Translations under genes and position numbers: made by a program
Assembly (NCBI GenBank): GCA_016183815.1
Contig: JACPDW010000023.1
Coordinates: 1-64,000, forward strand
DNA from: Flavobacteriia bacterium
GTDB taxonomy: Bacteria; Bacteroidota; Bacteroidia; Flavobacteriales_D; Crocinitomicaceae
Reading direction: 5' to 3'
DNA: 64,000 nt
Shown: positions 54,584 to 62,399 of the stretch, in pieces
Numbering within the stretch: the stretch's first letter is position 1
Layout: each line of letters begins with the position of its first letter
The notes under the pieces: generated by a model
What the model was told of the DNA's origin: nothing
The model's database searches: none
The model's input: the letters and a program-made list of their open reading frames with translations, nothing else

Positions 54584-55525
54584 GTGAAAGTACTTTTTGT
54601 AGATGTTGTTCAAGACGTATTAAAAAAGGAATTAAAGTCTAAAGGTTTTGAATGTATTGATGGTGAAAATTTTACTATTAAAGAAATCGAAAATATTATT
54701 CCAAAAGTTGAAGGTATAGTAATAAGAGCAAAGATTATATTAGATCAAAAAATTCTTAAAAAGGCTTTAAAACTTCGTTTCATTGCTCGTTCAGGTGCAG
54801 GATTAGAAAATATAGACGTTGATTATTGTAATAATAACGGAATTCTTGTTTTTAATTCTCCTGAAGGAAATCGAAATGCTGTTGCAGAACATGCTTTAGG
54901 AATGTTACTTTGTCTTTTTAATCATTTACACACTTCACATAGGGAAATTTTAGACGGAAAGTGGGAAAGAGAGCAAAATAGAGGTGTTGAACTAGATGGT
55001 AAAACGGTCGGAATAATTGGCTACGGAAATAATGGAAGTGCGTTTGCGAAAAAATTGAAAGGATTTGATGTAGAAGTTTTAGTTTACGATAAATATAAAA
55101 TAATTGAACAAGATTTTCAGATAAAATGTGCAAGTTTAAATGACATTTTTAATAAAGCTGATGTTGTTAGTTTTCATATTCCTCAAAATGAGGAAACTCT
55201 TTTTTTTGCAAATGATGATTTCTTTAACTCTTTTAAAAAACCTATTTATTTAATCAACTGTTCACGTGGTAAAATTGTTGATAGTAAATCCCTTTTATCG
55301 GCTATTAAAAGCAAAATAGTATTAGGAGCTTGTCTAGATGTTTTGGAATATGAACATACTTCTTTTGAGCAAATTGATTTTTCCAAAAGCCCTAAACCTT
55401 TTATAGAATTAATAAATAGAAAAGAGGTCTTACTTAGTCCACATGTAGCTGGATGGACGGTGGAAAGTTATTATAAACTTAGTAAAATTTTGGCTGAAAA
55501 AATAAAAGAAACGTTTAAAAAATAA
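54584..55525 (+). CDS. D-isomer-specific 2-hydroxyacid dehydrogenase (phosphoglycerate dehydrogenase-like)
   Basis: The 313-residue NAD-dependent enzyme has RSGAGLENIDVDYCNNNGI and NRNAVAEHALGMLL in the substrate region, the Rossmann motif VGIIGYGNNGSAFAKKL (about residues 143-159), INCSRGKIVD with the conserved Arg, and SPHVAGWTVES with the catalytic His. It resembles SerA without a regulatory ACT domain. Serine synthesis is plausible, but other 2-hydroxyacids are possible. The start is GTG. It ends just before the tRNA-Ser promoter. Confidence 0.88.
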   Translation: MKVLFVDVVQDVLKKELKSKGFECIDGENFTIKEIENIIPKVEGIVIRAKIILDQKILKKALKLRFIARSGAGLENIDVDYCNNNGILVFNSPEGNRNAVAEHALGMLLCLFNHLHTSHREILDGKWEREQNRGVELDGKTVGIIGYGNNGSAFAKKLKGFDVEVLVYDKYKIIEQDFQIKCASLNDIFNKADVVSFHIPQNEETLFFANDDFFNSFKKPIYLINCSRGKIVDSKSLLSAIKSKIVLGACLDVLEYEHTSFEQIDFSKSPKPFIELINRKEVLLSPHVAGWTVESYYKLSKILAEKIKETFKK

Positions 55526-55589
55526 GGTTAATTACTTTTTAAAGCTAAGTTGAGTTAAAGACAAACACAAAGAAAAAAAGAAAAAAAAC

Positions 55590-55619
55590 TTGCAGTATTT
55601 CAAAGAATGATTACTTTTG
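55590..55619 (+). promoter_or_regulatory. tRNA-Ser promoter (TTG-N19-TACTTTTG)
   Basis: TTG at 55590-55592 and TACTTTTG at 55612-55619 are spaced by 19 nt, a full match to the Bacteroidota consensus. The tRNA begins 5 nt after the -7 box, so transcription starts almost at the mature 5' end. Confidence 0.75.
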
Positions 55620-55623
55620 CAAC

Positions 55624-55708
55624 GGAGAGTTGGCAGAGTGGTCGATTGCGGCGGTCTTGAAAACCGTTGAACTGTGAGGTTCCGGGGGTTCGAATCCCTC
55701 ACTCTCCG
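55624..55708 (+). tRNA. tRNA-Ser (anticodon TGA)
   Basis: The acceptor stem GGAGAGT pairs with ACTCTCC at 55701-55707. The anticodon loop CTTGAAA gives anticodon TGA at 55658-55660, reading UCA. A long variable arm and the T arm GGGTTCGAATCCC are typical of serine tRNAs. No CCA is encoded. The 3' part, from the T arm onwards, is duplicated at 56968, so the gene served as an integration site. Confidence 0.95.
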
Positions 55709-55779
55709 CAAAATTTCAAATTTCTTTATACAATATTGTAAATCCCTTTGAATTAATCTATAAAGGGGTTTTTTATTTT
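55686..55779 (+). repeat. att-like direct repeat, tRNA-Ser copy
   Basis: This 94-bp segment covers the tRNA T arm, acceptor stem, 3' flank and terminator. It recurs without gaps at 56968-57061 with about four mismatches. It is the junction of an integrated element on the tRNA side. Confidence 0.85.
55740..55775 (+). terminator. Rho-independent terminator of tRNA-Ser
   Basis: The stem ATCCCTTT/AAAGGGGT is followed by a run of six T residues. The duplicated copy at 57022-57057 has a slightly better stem, ATCCCTTT/AAAGGGAT. Confidence 0.8.
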
Positions 55780-56120
55780 TATTATTTAGAGCTTATTATA
55801 CTCTATTAAACTGCTCCGATGGATTTGCAAATGTGTTGTTTGTATTGTTAATAAGTTTTTATACCGAATACATATTCAAGATAGACCAATTAAAATTTGT
55901 CTATTTTTATATTGTATCGGCATAATACAAATTATATTTGGAATATTTAATAAATGTATTTGGTGTTACATTTCTATTAAACCACATGATAATCCCGAAG
56001 TTTAGGGAGTGCAGGAGCTGGGGGTTTTATCTTTATAAACATATAATATTCAATAATTATAATATTATTTTCAAAAAGTATGATTACCTCCCTGGGGCCG
56101 GTGAGAACGCTAAAGCTAAG
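55780..56120. other. Gene-free left part of the integrated remnant
   Basis: There is no convincing coding region. It contains the dispersed repeat at 55884-55965 (words GACCAATTAAAATTTG and GGAATATTTAATAAATGTAT), whose diverged copy is at 52108-52225, and a G-rich stretch at 56000-56025. A 76-aa open frame from 55938 looks accidental. Confidence 0.5.
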
Positions 56121-56669
56121 TTATTTTTTCGTTTTAAATCCTATAGATTCTCTTTCGGGATTTGGTGAATTTAAAAGCTGTTTCAAGTATTTAAAAATCA
56201 CTGTAATATCTTCATCATGTTGATTTACTTTTTCTTGATTTTTTAATAGTTTATTTTCCATTTGTTCTAACTTCAATAAAATATCGCTATTGCTTGAAAC
56301 AATTTCTCTTATTTTACTAAAAATTCTAATAATTTGGATATTCACATCAATTGCAGTTTCACTATTCAAAACACTCGAAAGCATAGCAACACCTTGTTCA
56401 GTGAATACATTAGGAAGTTTTCTAAGTCCCATTTTCTCTTTTGATGAAAGTGTGTTTTGTGATTTCCAATTTTCAAGTTCTTTCTGTGTCATTTGAAACA
56501 TAAAATCATTTGGAAAACGTTTTTCATTTCTTTTTATAGCTTGATTTAAAACTCGTGTTTCAACTCCATAAAGTTCAGCTAAATCTCTATCTAACATCAC
56601 TTTAAAACCTCTAATTAAATAGATTTTACTTGTTATTTTGTCATCTGTTACTTTAATTGAATTACTCAT
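56121..56669 (-). CDS. ORF6N-domain protein (phage/mobile-element type)
   Basis: The 182-residue protein has the ORF6N domain at residues about 12-100: KIYLIRGFKVMLDRDLAELY, VETRVLNQAIKRN and RFPNDFMFQMT, with VFTEQGVAMLSSVL after it. The tail (about 120-165) is a coiled coil. ORF6N/KilA-N-type proteins are frequent in phages and integrated elements of Bacteroidota and probably bind DNA, but their exact role is unknown. It is the only intact gene within the tRNA-Ser remnant. Confidence 0.88.
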   Translation of the reverse strand: MSNSIKVTDDKITSKIYLIRGFKVMLDRDLAELYGVETRVLNQAIKRNEKRFPNDFMFQMTQKELENWKSQNTLSSKEKMGLRKLPNVFTEQGVAMLSSVLNSETAIDVNIQIIRIFSKIREIVSSNSDILLKLEQMENKLLKNQEKVNQHDEDITVIFKYLKQLLNSPNPERESIGFKTKK

Positions 56670-56729
56670 TTTCTGATGTTTAAGTTTGTAAAATTACAAA
56701 TTGGAAGTCACAAATTGTGATATCCAATT

Positions 56730-56969
56730 TTATTTCATCGGTTGATATATTTTTATTGCTTTTTTAAGTGATTCTAAATCTGCTTGTTTATACTTTTCTT
56801 TTGTTGATGGAGTTTTGTGATCTGTAAATACTTGAACTAAGAGTAAATCGTTATTTTGCTTTCAATGAAAGTGCTCTGCTACTGGTTTTTGGTCTTGAAA
56901 AATTAAATCTAATAAACCATTATTCGAAGACGATAAATAAACCGGAAGAATATCCTGAGGAACTTGAGG
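56730..56969 (-). pseudogene. Truncated gene with an internal stop
   Basis: A minus-strand frame ends with TAA at 56730. It reads LLLVQVFTDHKTPSTKEKY and ends in KKAIKIYQPMK, with PQDILPVYLSSSNNGLLDL upstream. The single interruption is an in-frame TGA at 56862-56864, probably from a TGG. The 5' end of the gene is lost at the att-like junction at 56968. I do not recognise the family. The continuous frame on both sides of the stop argues that this was once coding. Confidence 0.6.
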
Positions 56970-57061
56970 GTTCGAATCCCTCACTCTCCGCAAAATTTCA
57001 AATTTCTTTATACAGTATTGTAAATCCCTTTGAATTAATCTTTAAAGGGATTTTTTATTTC
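56968..57061 (+). repeat. att-like direct repeat, distal copy of tRNA-Ser 3' end
   Basis: It copies 55686-55779: the T arm GGGTTCGAATCCC, acceptor ACTCTCC, flanking DNA and terminator, with about four substitutions and no gap. The 5' half of the tRNA is absent, so no tRNA is made here. Confidence 0.85.
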
Positions 57062-57115
57062 TTTTTTTTAGCTTTTAGTAATTTAATGTGTCCCGATATT
57101 AGACCATTTGCTAGA

Positions 57116-58198
57116 CTAAAATTTTTTATCCTTAAACGCAATTGAACTGATACGCTTGCTTACAACTGTGTCGATTTTTTCTTCTTTTATTAAAGATTGA
57201 ATAGCTTTATCATTAAGCACTTCATCTATTTCTTTAATTATTCCAAAAGGTACGTGAAATTCGTTAGCCCAACTTGAAATACTAGTAGATTCTAATTTGA
57301 TAATTTCATTTTGTAGTATTTCAAATAAAATTGTTCTGTTTAATACTCTGTTTTGATTGGTATTAAAACTCTCTTCATCAGGTAAATATTCAAGTCCTAA
57401 AAAATGACATAAACGAACAAAATGCATGTCGCTTCCAATAGCAAAAGTCACCTTCTTATGGTCGGAAGTTATGAAAATTTCTCCATAAGGTGCGATATTT
57501 GGATGCAAACTTCCAATGGGTTTTGCTACCTTTTTCTCCATTAAATAATTTGAGGCTTGGTTCACTAAGCTACACACTGCAGCATCATATAAAGAAACGG
57601 AGATGATTTTTCCTAAATTACTTTTTTCCCTTTCAATTAATGCCAATAATATTCCTTCTTTGAGGTGATGAGCAGCTAAAACATCAATTAAAGCAACAGG
57701 CATTTTTATCGGACCACTGTCTTCTGTCCCATTCATTGACATAAATCCAGACTCTGCTTGTAAAATTAAATCATACGCTACTCTATCGGAATCTTCTCCA
57801 AAACCATTAATTTTTCCATGAATTAGTCGTGGATTAATTTGTTGAAGAATTGAATCCGATAATGAAAACTTTTCTGCATCACCTTTTTTAAAATTTGTAA
57901 TCAGAATGTCGGTCGTTTTAAGTTCTTCAAATAGGATTTTTTTTTCTATTTCATTATTAAGATTTAACTTAAGATAGGTTTTTCCAAAATTTACACTAGA
58001 AAAATATGCTGATATGCTAGAATTAGCGTCTTCAGTTGGCAATTTCCATGTTCGAGTAACATCAGCAATGGTTGGATTTTCATATTTAATAACTGTAGCA
58101 CCTAACTCAGCAAAAAATGTAGCTACTGAAGGCCCTGCTAAAACAGTTGAGAGGTCTATTACTTTTAAATTTGAAAAAATTTTATTGAAGGCTGTCAT
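57116..58198 (-). CDS. CaiB/BaiF family (class III) CoA-transferase
   Basis: The 360-residue enzyme carries the N-terminal family motif LKVIDLSTVLAGPSVATFFAE (first part, residues 12-24) and GATVIKYENP, then an Asp-containing segment (GFMSMNGTEDSGP) close to the expected catalytic aspartate. It would move CoA between organic acids, or racemise a 2-methylacyl-CoA as AMACR does. Acyl groups are unknown. Length is slightly short for the family. Its ATG overlaps the end of the RlpA-like gene by 17 nt, so the two are cotranscribed although functionally unrelated. Confidence 0.88.
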   Translation of the reverse strand: MTAFNKIFSNLKVIDLSTVLAGPSVATFFAELGATVIKYENPTIADVTRTWKLPTEDANSSISAYFSSVNFGKTYLKLNLNNEIEKKILFEELKTTDILITNFKKGDAEKFSLSDSILQQINPRLIHGKINGFGEDSDRVAYDLILQAESGFMSMNGTEDSGPIKMPVALIDVLAAHHLKEGILLALIEREKSNLGKIISVSLYDAAVCSLVNQASNYLMEKKVAKPIGSLHPNIAPYGEIFITSDHKKVTFAIGSDMHFVRLCHFLGLEYLPDEESFNTNQNRVLNRTILFEILQNEIIKLESTSISSWANEFHVPFGIIKEIDEVLNDKAIQSLIKEEKIDTVVSKRISSIAFKDKKF

Positions 58199-58544
58199 TT
58201 GATTGTATTTCTAAACTCACTTTTGTTTTTCCCGATTTTATGAAATTCAATTTTTTTGCTGCAATCAATGATAAATCAATAAGATGTGGTGATGATTTTC
58301 CTAAACGGTCGTTAATTTTAACTACAACCGTTGAGTCGTTTTTAAGGTTTACCACTTTAACGAAAGTTCCAAAAGGTAATTTTTTATGTGCAGCTGTAAA
58401 CAAAGAAGATCGATAAATTTCTCCTGAAGCAGTTCTTCGACCTTCAAATTTATTTGCATAATAACTTGCATATCCTTCTTTTTGATACTCAAGAGGTACC
58501 TTTTGTAAGGAAACTATGAAAAAAGAAAAAAGAAGTAATCTCAA
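58182..58544 (-). CDS. RlpA-like septal ring protein (double-psi beta-barrel)
   Basis: The 120-residue exported protein has a short signal peptide (residues 1-14) and then the RlpA fold: EGYASYYANKFEGRRTASGE, FTAAHKKLPFGTFVKV and VVVKINDRLG. RlpA proteins are glycan strand-cleaving enzymes or peptidoglycan binders at the septum. It lacks the SPOR domain found in many RlpA proteins. The start is a TTG at 58544. No lipobox cysteine is visible. Confidence 0.88.
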   Translation of the reverse strand: MRLLLFSFFIVSLQKVPLEYQKEGYASYYANKFEGRRTASGEIYRSSLFTAAHKKLPFGTFVKVVNLKNDSTVVVKINDRLGKSSPHLIDLSLIAAKKLNFIKSGKTKVSLEIQSNDSLQ

Positions 58545-58595
58545 ATGATGTTTTTAAAGTAAAATTAATAAAAAAATGAAAAAGAATTCCAATTA

Positions 58596-60044
58596 TTATT
58601 CATTAATCCAAACTTGTTTGTCGGGAAGTATAGGAAATTTTTGGTCAAAATATTGATTTAAAACAAGTCTAAACAAGTTGACGTTTGATTGAATTTTTTT
58701 TAGGTTATAATAATTTTGATCTGGAAAATAAACTGACATAAAATTATCACACTTCAACGCATTTGTTTGTTTTTCACCAAGATTTCGGTACCCATGATCA
58801 CTCATTAATATTATTATAGCATTTGGTTCCATTTTTCTGAGATGAGACACAATTTTTTTCATAATTCTATTGGTATTTTTTAAATATTCAATAAAAAATG
58901 ATGGGTTATAACTCTCTAAAGCATTAATTGGATTTATCAATTTTCCATTTTTATCTGTATAATAGGGTTCGTGAGGCATCATAATGTGAGAATAAGTAAA
59001 ATGTTTTTTTTGAAATTTTTTGTTTAAAAGATAACTTATGGCCGTTTGATTTGCATAATGTTGATTCATTATTATAGTTTGATAAAAATAATTTATTTTA
59101 TATTTACCAATTCCAAAATTCCAACCAATATCGGCAATCACTTTTCTATGTAAAACCCCTCTAAAATGAAAATAGTTTGTAGATTGAGCACTAAGAATTT
59201 CTCCTTTTCTTTTTTGATTGTCTATATCAAATATTGAATTATTATTAAAAGTATAAGAATTTTGTTTAAAAAAAGTTACCAACTTAGATTTTTTTATCTG
59301 TTCAGCTACATAAAATCTTTTGTTAAATAATGATGTATTGTAATTTTCTAAATAAGGTAAATATTGCAAATTTAAAATTGAATTAATTGAATGTTGTGTT
59401 TGGTAATAATTGCTTTGAAAAGTGTCGAATACATGAAAATTATTTTGTAATAAAAACTCTTTTATCTCAACGTTTGAGTAAGAAAAATGTTTATTTAAAC
59501 TATGAAAGCCAGGATAAGCATCGAAAACAATAAGATGAATCGATGGTTTTTTATCTGAAATTTTAGTCGTATTAAATTGAATTTTCTCTAGTTTAAATTG
59601 ATCGTGATTAGGGAATGAAAAAAAAACTAAAACAGATTGGTGAAAACACAATATAAACATTGTAAAATTAATGTATCTAAAAAATTCTTGTTTGAATAAC
59701 CTTCTTTTTTTAATAAAAAAATAAAAAACAAAAGGAAATAGAATCAACAAAGGAATAAATACTGGATAACTTCCTAGTTTCGGCAATAACATAAAGGTTT
59801 CTTTCAATTGCCCAAATAATAAATAAACACCTAAAATGTAAAATCCGATTAAATAATAAAATTTTTTTCGAGATACGAAATAAAAAATCGATAAATGAAA
59901 AAGTGCTATTAAAGAAAAAATGAACAAATAATCATTAAATAGACTGAAATATTCTAAATAAAAACCATGTTCCGAAAAACCCTTTAGAAATAACAATATT
60001 GGAAGCAAATAAAGAAAAAAAGGGACAAAATATAATTTTTTCAT
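58596..60044 (-). CDS. Membrane-anchored sulfatase/phosphoethanolamine-transferase-like protein
   Basis: The 482-residue protein has five membrane helices in residues 1-150 and a periplasmic alkaline-phosphatase-fold domain after about residue 165: HLIVFDAYPGFHSLNK with the first metal-binding Asp, a Thr/Gln-rich YQTQHSINSI loop at the nucleophile position, HIMMPHEPYY and IILMSDHGYRN with the metal ligands Asp-His. This layout resembles LtaS/EptA-type transferases that modify surface lipids or glycans. The nucleophile, Thr or Ser, is uncertain. It is divergent from a glycosyltransferase gene 124 bp away. Confidence 0.75.
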   Translation of the reverse strand: MKKLYFVPFFLYLLPILLFLKGFSEHGFYLEYFSLFNDYLFIFSLIALFHLSIFYFVSRKKFYYLIGFYILGVYLLFGQLKETFMLLPKLGSYPVFIPLLILFPFVFYFFIKKRRLFKQEFFRYINFTMFILCFHQSVLVFFSFPNHDQFKLEKIQFNTTKISDKKPSIHLIVFDAYPGFHSLNKHFSYSNVEIKEFLLQNNFHVFDTFQSNYYQTQHSINSILNLQYLPYLENYNTSLFNKRFYVAEQIKKSKLVTFFKQNSYTFNNNSIFDIDNQKRKGEILSAQSTNYFHFRGVLHRKVIADIGWNFGIGKYKINYFYQTIIMNQHYANQTAISYLLNKKFQKKHFTYSHIMMPHEPYYTDKNGKLINPINALESYNPSFFIEYLKNTNRIMKKIVSHLRKMEPNAIIILMSDHGYRNLGEKQTNALKCDNFMSVYFPDQNYYNLKKIQSNVNLFRLVLNQYFDQKFPILPDKQVWINE

Positions 60045-60168
60045 TAATCAAAAAAGTATAAATAAAAATCCTCACAAATGTATTATTTATAATTCATTAG
60101 TTAGGAAAAACAAATCTTAAAATTATTTAATCATGATTTTATTTTAATTTTGGTTTTTTTTTAACGTA

Positions 60169-61191
60169 TTGGATAATCTGTCTATTGTCATATTAAATTG
60201 GAATGGAAAACATTTTTTAAAAGAATATCTTCCGAAGTTAATTCAATACAGTTCTGGTGTACCAATTTATGTAGCAGATAATGCTTCAAATGATGGATCT
60301 GTTGAGTTTATTAAAGAGTATTTTACAGACGTTAAATGTATTTTATTGGATAAAAATTATGGATTTGCCCAAGGTTATAATGAAGCATTAAAAGAAATTA
60401 ATTCAAGGTATTATTTATTGATTAACAGTGATATTGAGGTGAGTCCCTCTTGGATTGACCCCTTGTTAAAAATAATGGAAAACAATGAAATTGCATGCTG
60501 TCAACCAAAAATTTTGTCAATTTCAAATAAAAAACGATTTGAACATGCTGGTGCTTCAGGAGGATTTTTAGATCGAAATTTTTTCCCATTTTGTAGGGGT
60601 AGAATTTTGCATATTACTGAAGAAGATAATGGACAATACGACTCAAAAAAAGAAATATTTTGGGCGAGTGGAGCTTGTTTAATGATACAGTCAGAATTGT
60701 TTCATAAAGTGGGAGGGTTTGACGCTCATTTTTTTGCTCACATGGAAGAGATTGACCTTTGTTGGAGATTAAAATTACTTGGCTATAAAATTTATGTCGA
60801 ACCGACTTCTGTTGTTTATCATGTTGGAGGAGGCACTTTAAAATATATGTCACCATTCAAAACGTATTTAAATTTTAGAAACAGTTTGTTCATGATTACT
60901 AAGAATTATTCAGGTAATTTATTTTTAAAAATTTTCTATCGAATGATTTTAGATGGAATGGCTTCTATGCTTTTTTTATTTCAAGGAAATTTTAGTCATT
61001 TTAATTCTGTATTAAAAGCACATTTTTCTTTTTATAAACACCTTCCGTATTTATTAAATCAAAGAAAAGAAATTCAAAAAAATATTCAACAATTTAATCC
61101 AACAGGTTTATATAAATCCAGTATTTTATGGGCTTTTTATTTTAGAAAAATTAATTCTTACATGAAATTAAATAAAAAATATTTTCAATAA
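60169..61191 (+). CDS. Glycosyltransferase family 2 protein
   Basis: The 340-residue GT-A enzyme starts with LSIVILNWNG, has YVADNASNDGS for nucleotide-sugar binding, the DxD-like INSDIEVSPSW near residue 85, and FWASGACLMIQ followed by FDAHFFAHMEEIDLCWRL, the acceptor/catalytic region of rhamnosyltransferase-like GT2 proteins. The start is a TTG at 60169. It probably builds a surface polysaccharide or glycolipid with the divergent sulfatase-fold enzyme. Two C-terminal hydrophobic stretches may associate with the membrane. Confidence 0.9.
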   Translation: MDNLSIVILNWNGKHFLKEYLPKLIQYSSGVPIYVADNASNDGSVEFIKEYFTDVKCILLDKNYGFAQGYNEALKEINSRYYLLINSDIEVSPSWIDPLLKIMENNEIACCQPKILSISNKKRFEHAGASGGFLDRNFFPFCRGRILHITEEDNGQYDSKKEIFWASGACLMIQSELFHKVGGFDAHFFAHMEEIDLCWRLKLLGYKIYVEPTSVVYHVGGGTLKYMSPFKTYLNFRNSLFMITKNYSGNLFLKIFYRMILDGMASMLFLFQGNFSHFNSVLKAHFSFYKHLPYLLNQRKEIQKNIQQFNPTGLYKSSILWAFYFRKINSYMKLNKKYFQ

Positions 61192-61193
61192 TC

Positions 61194-61925
61194 TTATTTT
61201 TTATCCAAAAGAAGATAGCGTATCGCTTCCGCAGCACCAAATAAACCAAAAAGTGCGGGCATATAACTGTTTGTGCCGTAATATGATTTTTTAAAATTCA
61301 AACCATTTGTCAACTTTAAAGCATTTTTATTTTGAAGTTCTTCTGAAAAAACAGCCCTTACTTTTTTGCAAGAAACACCTTTGGATTTAAGTCTTTTTTT
61401 TAAATAATGACCTAATTTACAGTTATGTGTAACATCAAGTGAAGACACTTTAACCTTGCTCGGGTCCATTTTTCCACCTGCACCTAAGTGAGTTATTACT
61501 TTAATTTTTTTTCTTAAACAAGCAATAATCCATTCCGTTTTAGGGCTTAAAGAGTCGATACATTCTAATACGATATCTGGTTTGTATTGTTCTAATATCT
61601 CCCAAACTCTTTCTGGAACAACAAATTCCTGAAGTACATTGATTTTTATGTCCGAAGAAATATCTTTTATTCTATCCGCCAAAACGCTAGCTTTATTTTT
61701 TCCAATAGTCGAATTTAAAGCAGTTAATTGCCTATTTTTATTTGTTACATCAAAAACGTCACCATCTATAAGAGTTATTTGATTGATTCCACTTCTTGCA
61801 ATAAATTCTGCCGCAAAAGAACCAATCCCTCCTAAGCCAATAATTAAAACATGTTTGTTTCTTAATTTTTCTAAATTACTTTTTTTTATAAGTAATTCTG
61901 TTCTTTCAAGCCAAAAATCTTCCAT
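61194..61925 (-). CDS. tcdA: tRNA threonylcarbamoyladenosine dehydratase (ThiF/E1-like)
   Basis: TcdA cyclises t6A37 of tRNAs to ct6A using ATP. The 243-residue E1-like protein has the Rossmann motif VLIIGLGGIGSFAAEFIARS (residues 26-45), the metal/ATP Asp in LIDGDVFDVTNKNRQL and IVLECIDSLSPK. The C-terminal part has cysteines at about 161 and 174-176. Length and motifs match TcdA rather than ThiF or MoeB. It converges with the GT2 gene 2 bp away. Confidence 0.9.
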   Translation of the reverse strand: MEDFWLERTELLIKKSNLEKLRNKHVLIIGLGGIGSFAAEFIARSGINQITLIDGDVFDVTNKNRQLTALNSTIGKNKASVLADRIKDISSDIKINVLQEFVVPERVWEILEQYKPDIVLECIDSLSPKTEWIIACLRKKIKVITHLGAGGKMDPSKVKVSSLDVTHNCKLGHYLKKRLKSKGVSCKKVRAVFSEELQNKNALKLTNGLNFKKSYYGTNSYMPALFGLFGAAEAIRYLLLDKK

Positions 61926-62120
61926 AAAAACAAATAAAAATTTGGAAATTCTAATAATAAATTTCTTTTATTTTTAATAACGGTATTACTAAAAATAAAT
62001 ACAAAATTATAATTGAAATTCTTAAGTATTTAACAAAATTAACTCAAAGAGATTCAATAATCATATTATCAAATGGTTATATATAATTTAATGTTAAATA
62101 CTTTTTTTTAAGGTTACAGA
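61926..62120. other. Intergenic AT-rich region
   Basis: Nothing recognisable is present between tcdA and the small membrane protein gene: no repeat, hairpin or open frame that I can support. Confidence 0.5.
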
Positions 62121-62300
62121 TTAACTCAATAGAATCATCATCGTTAACATACAAAGACCACATAAAAAACTAACAGCAATAACCCAAAACAGAGTTTTAC
62201 TTACATTCTGATGGTTTAATTTTTTTCCAATATAAAACATTCCTAATGCAAAGGAAACACAAAATAAAAAGGATAAAATAATTAATAAATATAAATTCAT
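62121..62300 (-). CDS. Small two-helix membrane protein, 59 aa
   Basis: An ATG at 62300 opens a 59-residue frame ending with TAA at 62121. It encodes two hydrophobic helices (LYLLIILSFLFCVSFALG and TLFWVIAVSFLCGLCML) linked by the basic turn YIGKKLNHQ. The hairpin topology and the clean frame make it a plausible real gene. I do not recognise a family. It lies 99 bp beyond the end of the antitoxin gene. Confidence 0.55.
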   Translation of the reverse strand: MNLYLLIILSFLFCVSFALGMFYIGKKLNHQNVSKTLFWVIAVSFLCGLCMLTMMILLS

Positions 62301-62347
62301 TGTACAAATTTAGGTCTTTTTGAATTATTTCAAACTTTTTAGATTAC

Positions 62348-62373
62348 AAAAAAGCCCAAAATTAGTTTGAGCT
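62348..62373 (-). terminator. Possible terminator after the antitoxin gene
   Basis: The arms AAGC..AAA and TTT..GCTT form an imperfect hairpin followed on the minus strand by a T run, 27 nt after the antitoxin stop. Confidence 0.5.
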
Positions 62374-62399
62374 TAATTTAAAAGGTTTTTAATAATTAT

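Larger units (their letters stand above)
55709..56967. mobile_element. Remnant of a tRNA-Ser-integrated element
   Basis: About 1.28 kb separates two copies of the tRNA-Ser 3' end, the signature left by a tyrosine-recombinase element that used the tRNA as attachment site. The cargo is an ORF6N-domain gene of phage type and a decayed gene, both on the minus strand. No integrase gene is present, so the element has probably lost most of its DNA and can no longer move by itself. The intact tRNA lies at the left end. Confidence 0.75.

Noticed and set aside
55938-56168. 76-residue plus-strand open frame in the tRNA-Ser remnant
   Set aside because: It overlaps a dispersed repeat at its start and the ORF6N gene end in antisense; the translation looks random and no family is recognised.
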